Numbered from the stretch's first letter, positions 39,079 through 50,200 are shown. The stretch: DNA of 64,000 nt from CAVTYH01 sp963738835 (GCA_963738835.1 CAVTYH010000006.1:558001-622000); one strand, 5' to 3'. The notes: generated by a model from the letters alone, not told the origin. Numbers and translations: made by a program.

Positions 39079-39765
39079 ATGAAACGCTTCGCATTCCTGC
39101 TGTTGATGCTGGTGACACCCGGTTTAGCATCGGCCGACGATTGCTGCGATTGCCGATGCAATCATTGCGGCTGCCAGGCCCCTTGCCAAAAAGTGTGCCG
39201 CGTGGTTTGCGAAATGAAAGATGTGAAAGTCACCTGCTACTGCTGCAAAGAGGAAGACATTTGCATTCCGGACCACAGCAAAAAGTGCGGTGAAGTCTGC
39301 GAGCCAAATCCTTGTTGTTTGGCGCATCCAACAGAATGCGATGCCTGTGCCGGGGGCCAGTGTTGCCAACACGGCTGCGATCGATGTCATTACGACAGCT
39401 TCCTGGACTACCTGTTCGGACGCGACTGCTGTGAGAAGCGTACGCTATGGCGGCCGAGTTGCTCGGGTGAAATTCGCAACGTCAACAAGCTGATCAAGTA
39501 CGAGGTGACCAAACAAATGCCGACTTACAAATGGGTCGTGGAAAATTGTTGCGACAAATGCCGCTGCGCTATTCCAGCCGACCAATTGCTGTCGCCGCCG
39601 TCGGCTGCCTCCACGATGCCCAAGCAAGCAAGCGCCGAGATTCCAGACGCTCCGGTTGCGGCGCCAATTCCCAATCGATTTGTACCTCCCAGTGATGCCA
39701 AGCCGGCCGGTGTCCAAGCCACAATTGTCGTCGATTCCGAAATGTGGCAACGACTGTCGGAATAG
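39079..39765 (+). CDS. Secreted cysteine-rich protein
   Basis: A 228-residue protein with a signal peptide (MKRFAFLLLMLVTPGLASA) followed by a segment of about 125 residues holding about 30 cysteines, many as CC or CxC pairs (DCCDCRCNHCGC, CYCCKEEDIC, GGQCCQHGCDRC). A Pro/Ala-rich tail follows. The pattern suggests dense disulfide bonding or metal binding outside the cytoplasm. The start is set by the signal peptide. No family recognised. Confidence 0.75.
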   Translation: MKRFAFLLLMLVTPGLASADDCCDCRCNHCGCQAPCQKVCRVVCEMKDVKVTCYCCKEEDICIPDHSKKCGEVCEPNPCCLAHPTECDACAGGQCCQHGCDRCHYDSFLDYLFGRDCCEKRTLWRPSCSGEIRNVNKLIKYEVTKQMPTYKWVVENCCDKCRCAIPADQLLSPPSAASTMPKQASAEIPDAPVAAPIPNRFVPPSDAKPAGVQATIVVDSEMWQRLSE

Positions 39766-39934
39766 TCGACAGCGAATTGCAGTTGTCAACCTGGGTTTGC
39801 CGCTCAATAATTCTTGCGGCGATCTAAGGCCGCGGCTGGTGGTCGCGCAGTAGCGCTAAGTGGCATGGCTACAGTGTTGGCAATTCGTGCGATCACTGGT
39901 CGCGGACTGATGATCGAGATTTGGAATTCCCGCA

Positions 39935-41710
39935 ATGACGCTTTCTCAGCGCGAAAAGCAAATGGCCGAGGCCGAAGAGCTGCTCGGCGATCGACTTCAG
40001 CAAGTCGGCTTTGCCAAAGGGTTGTATTTCGGCACTTTCGCGAACGATAAACTGCTCGCTTATCCAGATCTCGCGGCCGACCAGCAAACCTCTTCGCAAG
40101 TTGACGAGCTACATCACTTCTGCCTATCGGAAATCGATCCGGTGGCAATCGATCGCGAGGCGATGATTCCGCAGCGCGTGATCGACGGCTTGGGCCAGCT
40201 CGGCATGCTCGGCGCTTGCCTGCCCAAAGAGTGCGGCGGCCGCGGATTGACGCAAGCCCAGTATTGCCGGCTTTTGGAAGTCTTGGGCGGACATTGCGCC
40301 AGCACGGCACTGTTTGTGAACGCCCATCATTCGATCGGCCCCCGGGCGATTGTGCTGTTCGGAACTCGCGAACAGCAGGAACGCTATCTTCCAAAATTGG
40401 CCACCGGCGAGTGGATTAGCGCGTTCGCATTGACAGAACCAGAAGCCGGCAGCGACGCAGCCAATGTGCAAACCACCGCCACGCCAACCGATGACGGCCG
40501 TAGCTACGTACTTAACGGTCAGAAACGATGGATCACCAACGGCGGCATCGCTCAAGTGCTCACGGTAATGGCTCGCACACCGGTGCCCGATAGCAGCGAG
40601 ACAAAAATCACGGCATTTCTTGTCATGCCCGACATGCCGGGCTTTGAAGTCGTGGAAGCCCGCATGCCAAAGTGCGGTGTGCGAGGTTCGGCGACTGGCC
40701 GATTGGCTTTTCACAACATGCTTGTGCCGCAGGAAAACATTCTCGGCCCGCTGGGCAAAGGCTTGCGTGTTGCGCTGACGGTATTAGATTTTGGCCGAGT
40801 GACATTTGGGGCCACTTGCACCGGCGCGGCGAAATTCTGCCTCCAGCGAGCCGCACAGCATGCAAACACTCGCGTGCAATTCGGCCAGCCCATCGGGACG
40901 TTTGAGATGGTTAAGGAAAAGCTGGCCTACATGAGCGCCGGTACTTTTGCGATTGAATCGGCCACTTACCTTACCGCCGCGCTGATTGATTCCGGCCACG
41001 ACGATTACATGCTGGAGACGGCGATGCTCAAAGTATTCGCCACCGATACGCTGTGGCGGATTATCAATGACGCGATTCAGATTTTCGGCGGCAAAGGGTA
41101 CTTTACCGACGAACCTTATGAACGGATGATGCGCGACGCGCGGATCAACATGATCGGCGAGGGGGCCAACGAAGTGCTGCGTGCTTTTGTGGCACTGGTC
41201 GGCATGCGCGACGTCGGGTTGGAACTGAAAGGTGTGCTCGATGCGCTCTCCAGTCCGCTGAAGCATTTTTCAAAGATCGGTGGTTTTGCAGGACGGAAAT
41301 TAGAAGGGCTGTTCCGCTCACCGGAAGTACGTGTTCACAGCAGCGCTTTGCAGCCGGACGCAGACCGCTTGGGCCGGACGGTTAGCGCCTTCGGTTCGAA
41401 TGTGGAACGGCTGTTGCGCACGCATCGTGAGGAAATTGTCGATCGGCAATTTCAGCAAGAACGGATTGCCGACGCCGCCATCGAACTTTACGTTAGCGGT
41501 TGCGTGCTGCGGCGGTTGGATGCGATGTTGGATCGCCACGGGAATCACGATGGACCGGTAATTGAACATGATCTGATTACCGGCCGCTTTTATTTGCAAA
41601 GCGCCGAGCGCCGCATTCATCGGGCTTTCGTGGACTTGTGGGACAATGACGATCTATTGACCACGGAAGCCGCGAATGTGGCACTGATCCAATGCAGAAC
41701 CGAGCGGTAA
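39935..41710 (+). CDS. Acyl-CoA dehydrogenase (VLCAD/ACAD9-like)
   Basis: A 591-residue flavoprotein for the first oxidation step of fatty-acid breakdown. Dehydrogenase motifs are FALTEPEAGSDAANVQTTA and YVLNGQKRWITNGG (FAD and substrate), DFGRVTFGATCTGAAKFC, and IQIFGGKGYFTDEPYERMMR. The catalytic base is Glu409 in MIGEGANEVLR. The extra C-terminal region of about 180 residues matches the very-long-chain class and not the 380-residue soluble enzymes. No electron-transfer flavoprotein genes are adjacent. Confidence 0.92.
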   Translation: MTLSQREKQMAEAEELLGDRLQQVGFAKGLYFGTFANDKLLAYPDLAADQQTSSQVDELHHFCLSEIDPVAIDREAMIPQRVIDGLGQLGMLGACLPKECGGRGLTQAQYCRLLEVLGGHCASTALFVNAHHSIGPRAIVLFGTREQQERYLPKLATGEWISAFALTEPEAGSDAANVQTTATPTDDGRSYVLNGQKRWITNGGIAQVLTVMARTPVPDSSETKITAFLVMPDMPGFEVVEARMPKCGVRGSATGRLAFHNMLVPQENILGPLGKGLRVALTVLDFGRVTFGATCTGAAKFCLQRAAQHANTRVQFGQPIGTFEMVKEKLAYMSAGTFAIESATYLTAALIDSGHDDYMLETAMLKVFATDTLWRIINDAIQIFGGKGYFTDEPYERMMRDARINMIGEGANEVLRAFVALVGMRDVGLELKGVLDALSSPLKHFSKIGGFAGRKLEGLFRSPEVRVHSSALQPDADRLGRTVSAFGSNVERLLRTHREEIVDRQFQQERIADAAIELYVSGCVLRRLDAMLDRHGNHDGPVIEHDLITGRFYLQSAERRIHRAFVDLWDNDDLLTTEAANVALIQCRTER

Positions 41711-41717
41711 CGAACCA

Positions 41718-42140
41718 TTACTCTTCGAAACCGGGCTTGCGGCGGTGCTGTTTCTTCGTGGAGTTTGCTCGCTTTTCCGTGCGGCGGCGAACGATTGAAG
41801 CTTTTGTCGGCTTGGTTTTCCGCCGGCGTTTCGGCGCCACGGCAATGGCCGCGAGCATCTCACGGAGTTTCTCCAAGCAGTCGCGCTGGTTCTGTAGTTG
41901 GTCGCGGAACCGCTGACTCGACAGCACTAGGTCGCCGTCATTGGTGATTCGGTGTTGGTAACGATCGAGGAAGCGAGCACGCACATCGCTTGGCAGACTT
42001 GGGCTGGCGCGAACTGCCCAACGCAATACCGCCTTGGTGTTCAGCTTATTCACGTTCTGCCCACCTGGGCCGGAGCTGCGGACGAAGGTGAACTGCAACT
42101 CGGCGTGTGGAATTCGCAGATGAGGCGGAACGATTAGCAT
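41718..42140 (-). CDS. arfB: Alternative ribosome-rescue factor ArfB
   Basis: A 140-residue peptidyl-tRNA hydrolase that frees stalled ribosomes. The GGQ catalytic motif is at residues 26-28 (SSGPGGQNVNK), and the Lys/Arg-rich tail (KRRRKTKPTKAS, then KKQHRR) fits the mRNA channel, as in E. coli YaeJ. It follows the TIM-barrel gene by seven bases on the same strand and is convergent with the dehydrogenase gene. Confidence 0.93.
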   Translation of the reverse strand: MLIVPPHLRIPHAELQFTFVRSSGPGGQNVNKLNTKAVLRWAVRASPSLPSDVRARFLDRYQHRITNDGDLVLSSQRFRDQLQNQRDCLEKLREMLAAIAVAPKRRRKTKPTKASIVRRRTEKRANSTKKQHRRKPGFEE

Positions 42141-42147
42141 GGCATCG

Positions 42148-42951
42148 TCAATCGCTGGTCAATCTTGAAAAGACGTCCTTGCTTTCGCGGAGCAAGCACT
42201 CGTAACTATCCGGCGCTATATCGTCGCCGAACAGCTCAACGTCATAGTCGCCGTCGTAGCCACCCGCTCGCAGGGCGCAGACGAGTTCCTGGAGTGGCAC
42301 CACACCGTGCCCCAATGGCGTACGATGTTGTTCTTCGTCGGGCTCTTGGCCATCCGCAAGATGCACCACGGCGATGCGGCCGGCAAGTGTCGGCAATTGA
42401 TCAAGTACCCCGTCAGCACTCCCCAGATAATAGGTATCGAACGAAAGCTGCACTTGTTTGCTGGCGACATGATCCAGCAACGAGACGGCATCGGTCAGCG
42501 AAGTTAGAAATGTGCAATCGCCGGCACAGGCAGGGTGCATCGGTTCAATCGCCAATAAGACATTGTGTTGAGCGGCCAACGGAGCCAGCTCTTTGAGCGC
42601 AGTCACCAGCAATCTTCGGGCATGGTTGTGCGTGTGACCGGCGCGAGCGCCGCTGTAAATAATGAGGCATTTGGCCTGCATAGCGCCGGCCAAACGAATG
42701 GCCTCGATGGCATCGTCGATGCTTTCGCGGTACGAATGTCCCTCGCTGCCGGTGAATCCGCCTGCCCAGAGAAGATTTGAGACGGCCAATTCGGATTGTT
42801 TCAGCAATTCAATGCCGCGAGCTTCACCGTAATCAGAAAGTTTCCGCCGCCACACGCCGATGGCAGGAATTCCCGCCGCGACGTAGTGCTGCACGTCTTC
42901 CTCAAACGACCAACGATAGGTCGTCATTTCATTCATCGAGAAGCGTGGCAT
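42148..42951 (-). CDS. Sugar phosphate isomerase/epimerase family TIM-barrel protein
   Basis: A 267-residue protein of the xylose-isomerase-like AP-endonuclease 2 fold. Likely metal ligands are Glu in LLAIEPMHP, Asp in LSFDTYYLG, His in VVHLADG and Glu in DVELFGDD. Such proteins isomerise or epimerise keto-sugars and inositols; the substrate is not evident. It is the first gene of a two-gene unit with arfB. Confidence 0.85.
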   Translation of the reverse strand: MPRFSMNEMTTYRWSFEEDVQHYVAAGIPAIGVWRRKLSDYGEARGIELLKQSELAVSNLLWAGGFTGSEGHSYRESIDDAIEAIRLAGAMQAKCLIIYSGARAGHTHNHARRLLVTALKELAPLAAQHNVLLAIEPMHPACAGDCTFLTSLTDAVSLLDHVASKQVQLSFDTYYLGSADGVLDQLPTLAGRIAVVHLADGQEPDEEQHRTPLGHGVVPLQELVCALRAGGYDGDYDVELFGDDIAPDSYECLLRESKDVFSRLTSD

Positions 42952-43043
42952 GGCGACAACAGCAGGCGATATACGGTTGGCAGTTGCAGAACGGCGCCGT
43001 CAGCCAGTATGGCTCCCGTCTCGGCAAATGAAAATACCACTGC

Positions 43044-43994
43044 CTATTTCTTATCGCGCAGATTCCACGCTTCGAGCCATTCGACGCCGTCGCGCTTCAA
43101 ATTGAACTGCTCGCACGCTCGCTGCTCCATGTCAGGCATGTGTCCGCCGCCATAGAAGATGGCGATTTTCTTGCGGCCCGCGTCGATCTCCCGCGCCAGC
43201 ACCTTCAGCGCAGCCTTATTGCGCTCTGTGATTAGCGTCGATCCATCGGGACCGTTGAAGGCCAGCAATACTGTGTCCATATCGGAAAACTGGTCCGCCA
43301 TGATGCGCTTAAGTTTGAGCGCACGTTCGGGATCAAACAGCGCCAGCAACAAATCTATTTCACTAGTGTTGCCTCGGTTCGAAGCTTGCTGAGCCATGCC
43401 GGCTGCCATCATACGCAGAAATATGGTCCAGAAGCTTTCGCCTTTGTCTTTCATCGACTGCGAAAAGGCGTCCGGCGAAAGGTCGGCATGCACAAAATTT
43501 CTCTTCGTGTAGTCGATGCCCGTTAGTTGGTACTCCAGTTCCAGCAGGTCCTTAATCCCGTTTTGTACAGAGGAAAGCGCATTTCGATTTCGATCGAGCC
43601 CGCCCTTAGGGATAACGGTGCCCTCGGGCGCGACCAATTCAAACAGCACAACATCGTAGCCTTCGAAGCGCTTGTTCAGCGCCTCATAATAGCTCTTGTC
43701 GGCGACATGCACCGCGCTGACCAGATCAACCTCCAAGCCAGAGTGGTCGCTTCCCTTTGGCACCAGGCGCACAATGGATGTTTCCATCGCTTGCGGCTTG
43801 CCGCGAGAATCGTGGGCGACGCGAATATATCGTTTGGCGTTATCGTCCTTTTGCCTACCCGCCGTTTCGGCCGCCCCAGCTTTGCGATGCCAAGCAATCG
43901 CCGGGTCGCGGATTGCCATCCAAATCGCGGCAAACCCGGCCAGTCCGGCGACGGTCATAGAAATGGCCCAATTCTGGGTCGTTCGTCCAAGCAT
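43044..43994 (-). CDS. TraB/Tiki-superfamily-like membrane-anchored protein
   Basis: A 316-residue protein with one N-terminal helix (about residues 10-27). LVSAVHVADKSYYEALNKRF followed by YDVVLFELVAPEG, and the late motif IAIFYGGGHMPDME, match the paired His/Glu and GxxH features of the TraB/PrgY/Tiki superfamily, whose members are putative metal-dependent proteases or erythromycin-esterase-like enzymes. The assignment is by motif only. Confidence 0.65.
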   Translation of the reverse strand: MLGRTTQNWAISMTVAGLAGFAAIWMAIRDPAIAWHRKAGAAETAGRQKDDNAKRYIRVAHDSRGKPQAMETSIVRLVPKGSDHSGLEVDLVSAVHVADKSYYEALNKRFEGYDVVLFELVAPEGTVIPKGGLDRNRNALSSVQNGIKDLLELEYQLTGIDYTKRNFVHADLSPDAFSQSMKDKGESFWTIFLRMMAAGMAQQASNRGNTSEIDLLLALFDPERALKLKRIMADQFSDMDTVLLAFNGPDGSTLITERNKAALKVLAREIDAGRKKIAIFYGGGHMPDMEQRACEQFNLKRDGVEWLEAWNLRDKK

Positions 43995-44394
43995 TTAAAG
44001 AATCCTTGCAGGCAGTTGGGAAAATAGGGGGGTGCCGTGTCACACTCCGGCAGATTCAATAATGCACCCTTTGGAGTATATGCCCCGCGAAAACCCGGAA
44101 CAACTAGGCAGTCGCAGTGTGCGATCCACTATCGCCGCAGAGCGACGCAAGGAAATCAATCAAGAGCGATCAGTCGGCCAGTACCGTCCCTCAATACCAA
44201 TGCTGCTTGACTACCGCATTTTAACCAATCTAACACGAACTTGGTCCGACAACCGGCATTTCCGGCAAACTTTGCCAGAGTTGTTCAACTGCTGCGCACG
44301 GCGAAACCGATACTACCGTCACACATGAAAGCGCGAACTCTCCGCAGGGGGAGCTTGCGCCGAGGCCTATTGGCTATCAAGGTGGATGCAAACC
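43995..44394. other. Divergent promoter gap
   Basis: About 400 bases without a supported gene. AAGGTGG at 44379-44385 is the ribosome site that decides the start of the next gene. Confidence 0.4.
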
Positions 44395-45764
44395 ATGTTG
44401 CTCGCTCGCTTCAAACTGTGGTTGATGATCGCGACCGTCTGGGCGGCTAGCGCCACCGGGGCGTTTGCCCAGCATTGGACGCCGTTTGGTCCCAGCGACA
44501 TTCGGTACGATCTGGAGCTGTTCAAACCGCCGGATTTGAGCACGTATGCCGACTGGCCGCGCCCCAACGAAGGCATGTTCTTCCAGTATGAGCGACTGTA
44601 TTGGTCGATTTCGCAGCCCAACCGGACCGACATCGGCGTGCCCGGCGGCGTAGGCATCGGATTAGTCAATGGGGTGAACTCTTTTGATTCCCTGAATCAG
44701 CCCATTGGCGACGTTGAGACCGCCTACCGAAATACTGTGGACACGGGTTTTCTGCGCCCGATCAGAGCTGGGGCAATCGCTTTGAATTCGGCTTCATGGA
44801 GGACGACAAAGGCTGGTTCGTCAGCATCATGAACCTTGGCGGTCAGGTGCAAACGGATTTGATTGGCAATGCCACGACCCCGGGTGGAATCTTTGTTGTC
44901 TTCCGCGATCCTCAAAACAAGCTCTTGGGATTTGTCGATCCTCAAGGCCTCGGCTTCGATGCCGATTTGAACCTTACCGGTCCGGTTACGCCGTTCAACC
45001 GCGTGCCCTCAGTGTTCGGCCGAGGACCGGTCAACTTGGACACAACCGGCGACGGGATACCAGACTCCTTCGCAGGATTTACTGACTTTGGCGATGAAGT
45101 CCGACTGGTGCCCATTTTCAACACGATGGCGATTCGCACGGATACCAGCCTTAATGGTGTGGAAATTAATCGAAGCTGGCGCTATCCACCGACACATATT
45201 GGCGGGCTCTGGCAACTGAACGTGGGCGTGCGCTGGCTCATCTTACGCGACTCTTTCGATGTAACCGCAACCCAAACAGTCGATACGATCGTGGCGCTGC
45301 CTGGAACAAGCTTTTGGAATACTACGGTCGACAACAACATGTTCGGCCCGCAGATTGGGTTGCGTTACGACCACATGCGGGCGCGGTGGGATATTATGGC
45401 CGACTTCCGCTTCATGGCGGCAATTAACTTTCAATCCACGCATTTAAACGGCGAATTAGGCTCGGCCTTGATTACAGGGGGCAATCCCACGAACGTCCCC
45501 TTCCAAATGGTTCATACTTCGTTTCAAAGTTGGAAATACGATGAGACTTTCGCACCGGTCGGCGAGTTACGGGTTGGCGTGACGTACAAGCTCACGCAAG
45601 CCATTGGCGTGATGGCGGGCTATAACGCTATGCTCGGTGGTGGTATCAGCCGCGCTAGCAAAAGAATTGATTACGTGTTGCCGGCGTTGCAAATTCTTGA
45701 CGCCAACAAGTGGGACACGTTCTTCACGAACGGTCTGAGCTTAGGGATAGAGATCAATCGCTAA
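44395..45764 (+). pseudogene. BBP7-like outer-membrane beta-barrel protein, one frame break
   Basis: ATG 44395 is preferred to 44386 because AAGGTGG sits nine bases before it but directly touches 44386. A signal peptide (LWLMIATVWAASATGAFAQ) and FFQYERLYWSISQP begin the protein. The frame ends at 44832, while the natural continuation SWGNRFEFGFMEDDKGWFVS lies in the next frame, so one base is lost near 44760. The rest (IGLRYDHMRARWDIMADFRF, VGVTYKLTQAIGVMAGYNAM) has the alternating pattern of membrane strands, and the last strand ends at the C-terminus. The BBP7 family name is from memory. Confidence 0.65.
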
Positions 45765-45808
45765 GCGAAGAAGCGGTGAACAATTACCAATTCGCCAAAC
45801 AAAGCAAG

Positions 45809-45838
45809 CTCAGGGGTTGCAAACCCTGGGCTTTTTGT
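45809..45838 (+). terminator. Rho-independent terminator
   Basis: A stem of CAGGGGTT and AACCCTGG around a short loop, followed by CTTTTTG, 45 bases after the stop of the outer-membrane protein gene. A short, strong, clear example. Confidence 0.8.
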
Positions 45839-45928
45839 GTTGATTCGCATGCCACGCAGTTTCACCGCTGCGCGGTCATATCACGCTGCGCCCACAGGCT
45901 GGTTGCTAATCACCAACTACTAAATTGC

Positions 45929-46107
45929 TCATCGATCCGCAATTTGCAGCTTCCGCAATTCGTCCAGCTCCATCTGCAAACGGTGCCGCAATGGGCTTTC
46001 GCCACGTAATTCGTCCAGCAATTCTTCGGCCTTAACAAATGTCTCTTCGTTGTGGGCGGTCCCTTTGAAAAGGGCTTGCCAGCTCGCGCGATACTTCTCT
46101 TTCGGTC
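45929..46107 (-). pseudogene. C-terminal remnant of a small helical protein
   Basis: On the minus strand an open frame without a start reads KYRASWQALFKGTAHNEET and then AEELLDELRGESPLRHRLQM, ending at TGA (45929-45931). The amphipathic, charged sequence looks genuine. A stop lies just upstream, so this is probably the tail of a lost gene or a gene with a frame break near 46107. Confidence 0.4.
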
Positions 46108-46267
46108 AGCACGAATGACGTCCTCTTGGGGTGAAAAAGGAACTCGGTTGCCTAACTACTTACATGGTAGATGGATTTTTGCATTTCCGCAAGGGAAAGC
46201 TGATTCAGGGGCAGATGCCAAAATATTCACGAATGTTACTTGACGCCATTTTGAATCTCCAGGCGAT

Positions 46268-46645
46268 TCAATGAACGGCATCGCGATGCACGGTATGCGG
46301 TGAAAAAGCAGGCAAACACACGGCGATGTATTCGGCCCCCTCGTTTCCTGGCGTGCTGTACCGCACCCATTGGCCCCGCTGAGTGATGATCGCCTGGCCT
46401 GCACTTACGTCAAAAGTGCCGTCATTTGTTTCCACACGAAGCGTGCCGCAAACCACAACTGAATACTCATCGAATTCAGGTGTTTGCCCCGGTTCGATCC
46501 AACCCGGTGGACTTTTCATCCGCGCAACACTGACTTCGGTGGTGCTAGTATTCACGCGGCCGATGAACTCTTCAATTGTCTTTGGCTTGTTGCCGGCCGC
46601 CTGGATGATTTTCGGATTTTGGATGAGCGTAGCCATCGTGGTCAT
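46268..46645 (-). CDS. Cupin-domain protein
   Basis: A 125-residue single-domain cupin. FDEYSVVVCGTLRVETNDG forms the first motif and AGQAIITQRGQWVRYSTPG the second. The usual metal-binding histidines are not present, so it may bind a small ligand instead of catalysing. ATG 46645 is chosen because it overlaps the stop of the upstream thioesterase gene (TAATG), which indicates coupling. Confidence 0.75.
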   Translation of the reverse strand: MTTMATLIQNPKIIQAAGNKPKTIEEFIGRVNTSTTEVSVARMKSPPGWIEPGQTPEFDEYSVVVCGTLRVETNDGTFDVSAGQAIITQRGQWVRYSTPGNEGAEYIAVCLPAFSPHTVHRDAVH

Positions 46646-47106
46646 TATTCCCCACCGTTGCGGCCGCGGATACGAAGCAGTTTTTTCATTCGCTCGTGAA
46701 GTTTGCGCCACTCGGCTGTCGGCGTGTCGACGCTCAGATCGCTGGGGAACTCGGCAGCTCGGCCATCGTCGTCTACTTGTGCGAAGCCCAGCAATCCATC
46801 CATCCAGGGTCCGGAACTTCCTGGAAGTGGCGCGCCTATCAGCCCTGTCACCATGTAGGCACGTGTTACATGCAACACCGTGCCCCGGATCTCGACGAAC
46901 GAGCCCTGTGGCACAGGCTTATAACATTCGATGCTTAGCACGCGCCGCAAGAGAAGATTGGCATCCTGGCCGATCGAGCGAAACGCGGTTGCATAGGCCG
47001 CTTCCAACGCAATGCGCATCAGCGAACCAGCGTACAACGTGCCGTGATGGTTTGTGTCGGACGGCAGAATCAGGCGATGAGTGAGCGTGATATCGGTCAC
47101 AGTCAA
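46645..47106 (-). CDS. Hotdog-fold acyl-CoA thioesterase
   Basis: A 153-residue protein of the YciA/BACH class. PSDTNHHGTLYAGSLMRIAL resembles the catalytic Asn/Asp-Gly helix of hotdog thioesterases, and SIECYKPVPQGSFVEIRGTV is the long central strand. It hydrolyses acyl-CoA to free fatty acid. It is coupled to the cupin gene and lies about 110 bases downstream of the large lipid-synthase gene on the same strand. Confidence 0.8.
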   Translation of the reverse strand: MTVTDITLTHRLILPSDTNHHGTLYAGSLMRIALEAAYATAFRSIGQDANLLLRRVLSIECYKPVPQGSFVEIRGTVLHVTRAYMVTGLIGAPLPGSSGPWMDGLLGFAQVDDDGRAAEFPSDLSVDTPTAEWRKLHERMKKLLRIRGRNGGE

Positions 47107-47219
47107 CGACGGTCAGTAGATGAGCGGTTGAATGAACGGACGACCGTTAAGTGTAATCGCTATTTCAACGGCATCCATCCTCTTGAAGTTGAGCAGCTAT
47201 GCCCCGGCAGGCCGCAGAC

Positions 47220-50200
47220 TCATATTTCAACATGCTCTCCTGTCCCGACGGCACTGCGATGCCGCAAATGCGCCGGATCAATTTTCCGAAGTTCTTCGGC
47301 CACCGCATCCACAGTTTTGCGAATTTGCTCTTCAGTATGCCGGGCCGTAATAAAAAATCGCAGCCGGGCGGCGCTTTCTTCTACCGCCGGATACAAAATG
47401 GGCTGCACGTTGATTCCCCGCATATACAGGGCCTGCGACAACTGTAAGGCATGAAGCGAGTTGCCCAAGATCACGGGCACAACGGCGGAGTCTTTACTCC
47501 GGCCGGTGTTCACGCCACGCTGTTTGGCCAGGGTAAGAAACAGCTTGCTGTTGGCATTTAGTCGAGCGACTCGATCAGGTTCTTCTTCCAAGAGTCGCAG
47601 CGAAGCTAAGGCCGCGGCAGCGCTAGCTGGCGGTACACCGCACGAAAACACAAATCCGGGCACCGTGTATTTGAGATACTCGACAAGCGGTTTACTGCCC
47701 GCGATATAACCGCCGCAGCTTCCAAACGATTTGCTCAGCGTGCCCATCCAGATATCAACATCCGAGGGCTCAACATCAAAATGCTCGCCAATGCCACGGC
47801 CATGCGGTCCCAAAACGCCGACGGAATGGGCCTCGTCGATCATCAGCAGCGCCTTGTGCTTTTTCTTGACGGCAATGAATTGCGGCAGATCAGGATAATC
47901 GCCGTCCATGCTGTAGACACCTTCGATCGCCACTAACACCCGACGATATTCGTGTCGCAACTCAGAAAGCAACTGATCGAGCATTTGCCAATCGTTGTGC
48001 GGAAACGGTCGTCGGCGCGCTCCGCTTAGAATGGAGCCCTGCACGATGCTATTGTGGGCCAGCGAATCGTGCAAAATCAAGTCGCCGGCGCCAAGCAAAT
48101 GGCCGATCGTAGTTTCGTTAGTCGAGTGACCGCCAACGAACACCACGGCATCGTCAACGCCGACGAAATCGGCAATAGCCCGTTCCAACTCGCGGTGAAT
48201 TGTCTTTTCGCCAGAAACAAGCCGGCTAGCGGAAACGCTGGTGCCATAGCGATCGATCGCCTCTTTCGCGGCTTCGGCCACGACTGGATCGCCCGACATC
48301 CCCAAATAATTGTAGCTGGACCAACTGATCATCTGTCGGCCGGCAATCGAGGTGGTGTCGTCGATGACCCCTTCGTGGACTTTGAAGTACGGATTCATCG
48401 CACCGGTGGCCGCCAGTTGTTGCCACTGATGCTTAAGCGCCACAAATTCAGAAAACTGATCGAAGCGATAGTGCTGTGTTGGAATTTCACCTCGCGGCGC
48501 AGCAGAACGTTTGCGCGGAGTTTTGCCAAGGTTTTTTTCTACTGCGGCAACAATGTCGCGCACGGTAATCATGTCGGGAAGCACTTCCTCGGGGAACCGC
48601 CCGCCGAACGTATCTTCCAGCGCGGCCACAATTTCCATCCGCTCGAGCGAGTCCATGCTCATTTCCAAGATGTTGGAATCGAGCGTGAGCCCCTGGGCCC
48701 GTTCTCTAGCGACTTTCGTGATCTGTTCCATGACAATTGCCGTTGTTTCTTTGGAAACCGGCGGCGAACTCTCGGCCAAACCGCTGCACTGATGACCGTT
48801 GGTGCTAGCCGGGGCAAGGGATCCGGCAGCAAGCAACGAGGCTGGAGTTGTGGGCGACGGCTGCGTTACAGTCTGTTCCGCGGCATTCCACGAACGCCAT
48901 TGCGAGACGACTTCTAAATTTTCCCCGCGCAAAAAACCGTTGCGGCAGGCGTGGCGTTGTATTTTACCACTAGAGGTTTTGGGAATGCTGCCGGCTTTGA
49001 TCAGCACGATGGCGTCGACGGGAATTTCGTGCTCGGCTGAGACGGAACGACGAATGGCGTCGAACACTGCATTCAATTCTTCGGCAGAACGATTACGGCC
49101 GCGTTCAATTTCCGCCACAACCACTAGACGCTCGCGGCCGCCAACGTCGATCGTAAAGGCAGCACTGACCATCGGCCGCACCAGCGAATGAGCCCGTTCG
49201 ACAGTCTGTTCAATATCTTGCGGATAATGATTGCGACCATGCACGATGAGCAAATCTTTGAGCCGGCCCGTGACAAACAATTCGCCGGTGTGAATAAATC
49301 CCAGATCGCCCGTGCGCAGGTAGGGTCCGCGGCCGCAGTCTTTGAGATAAGCCCGGAACGTGTTGGCAGTCTCTTCAGCGCTTCGCCAATAACCTTGCGC
49401 GACGCTTGGACCGGCAACCCAAATCTCGCCAATTCGCCGATCCGGGCAGCGGGTCATCGTCTCAGGATCGACAATGACGACCTCTTGATCCAACAGCGCC
49501 GCCCCGCAGCCGATCAACGTGCGAGTGTCTTCTTCTTCAGGTAGCGCATCGACAGCCTGATTATTCTCCAGCGACTTGCTGTCGAACGAGCGAATGACTG
49601 GCAGCGCGGTCTTCATTCCACCCGTGACCATCAGTGTCGCTTCGGCCAATCCGTAGCACGGATAAAACGCTTCAGGCCTGAATCCGCACGGAGCAAAAGT
49701 ACGCGTGAATTCGTCGATCGTTTCCGATCGGATTGGTTCAGCGCCGTTAAATGCCAAAACCCACGAACTAAGATCAAGCGTTTGCCGCTCTTCAGGCGTA
49801 ATGCGTTTTAGGCAAAGATCGTAAGCGAAATTTGGGCCGCCACTCACGGTGCCCTTGTAGCGTGTAATGGCCTGTAACCAACGGAGCGGCCGCTGCAAGA
49901 ACGACATCGGCGACATCAGCACGTTGGGACGGCCGTAGTACATCGGCTGCAATATACCGCCGATCAAGCCCATGTCATGGTAACTTGGCAACCAGAACAC
50001 TCCGACACCGCTGCGAGTATGTTCAAATGCATAACAAATGAGCGCCGAATTGTGCATCAGGTTGGCGTGGCTCAGCATCACGCCTTTTGGCGCGCCCGTG
50101 GAGCCCGAGGTGTATTGCAAAAAGGCCAGCGTATCGCCGTGGACATCGGGCTGCCGCCAATCGCGCTCGATGCCTTCGGGAAAGACGTCGGTCGCTGCCC

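Noticed and set aside
47220..48500. C-terminal domain as biotin-pathway BioF
   Set aside because: It is fused to a fatty acyl-AMP ligase and a carrier protein, which points to long acyl substrates, and bioB lies far away.
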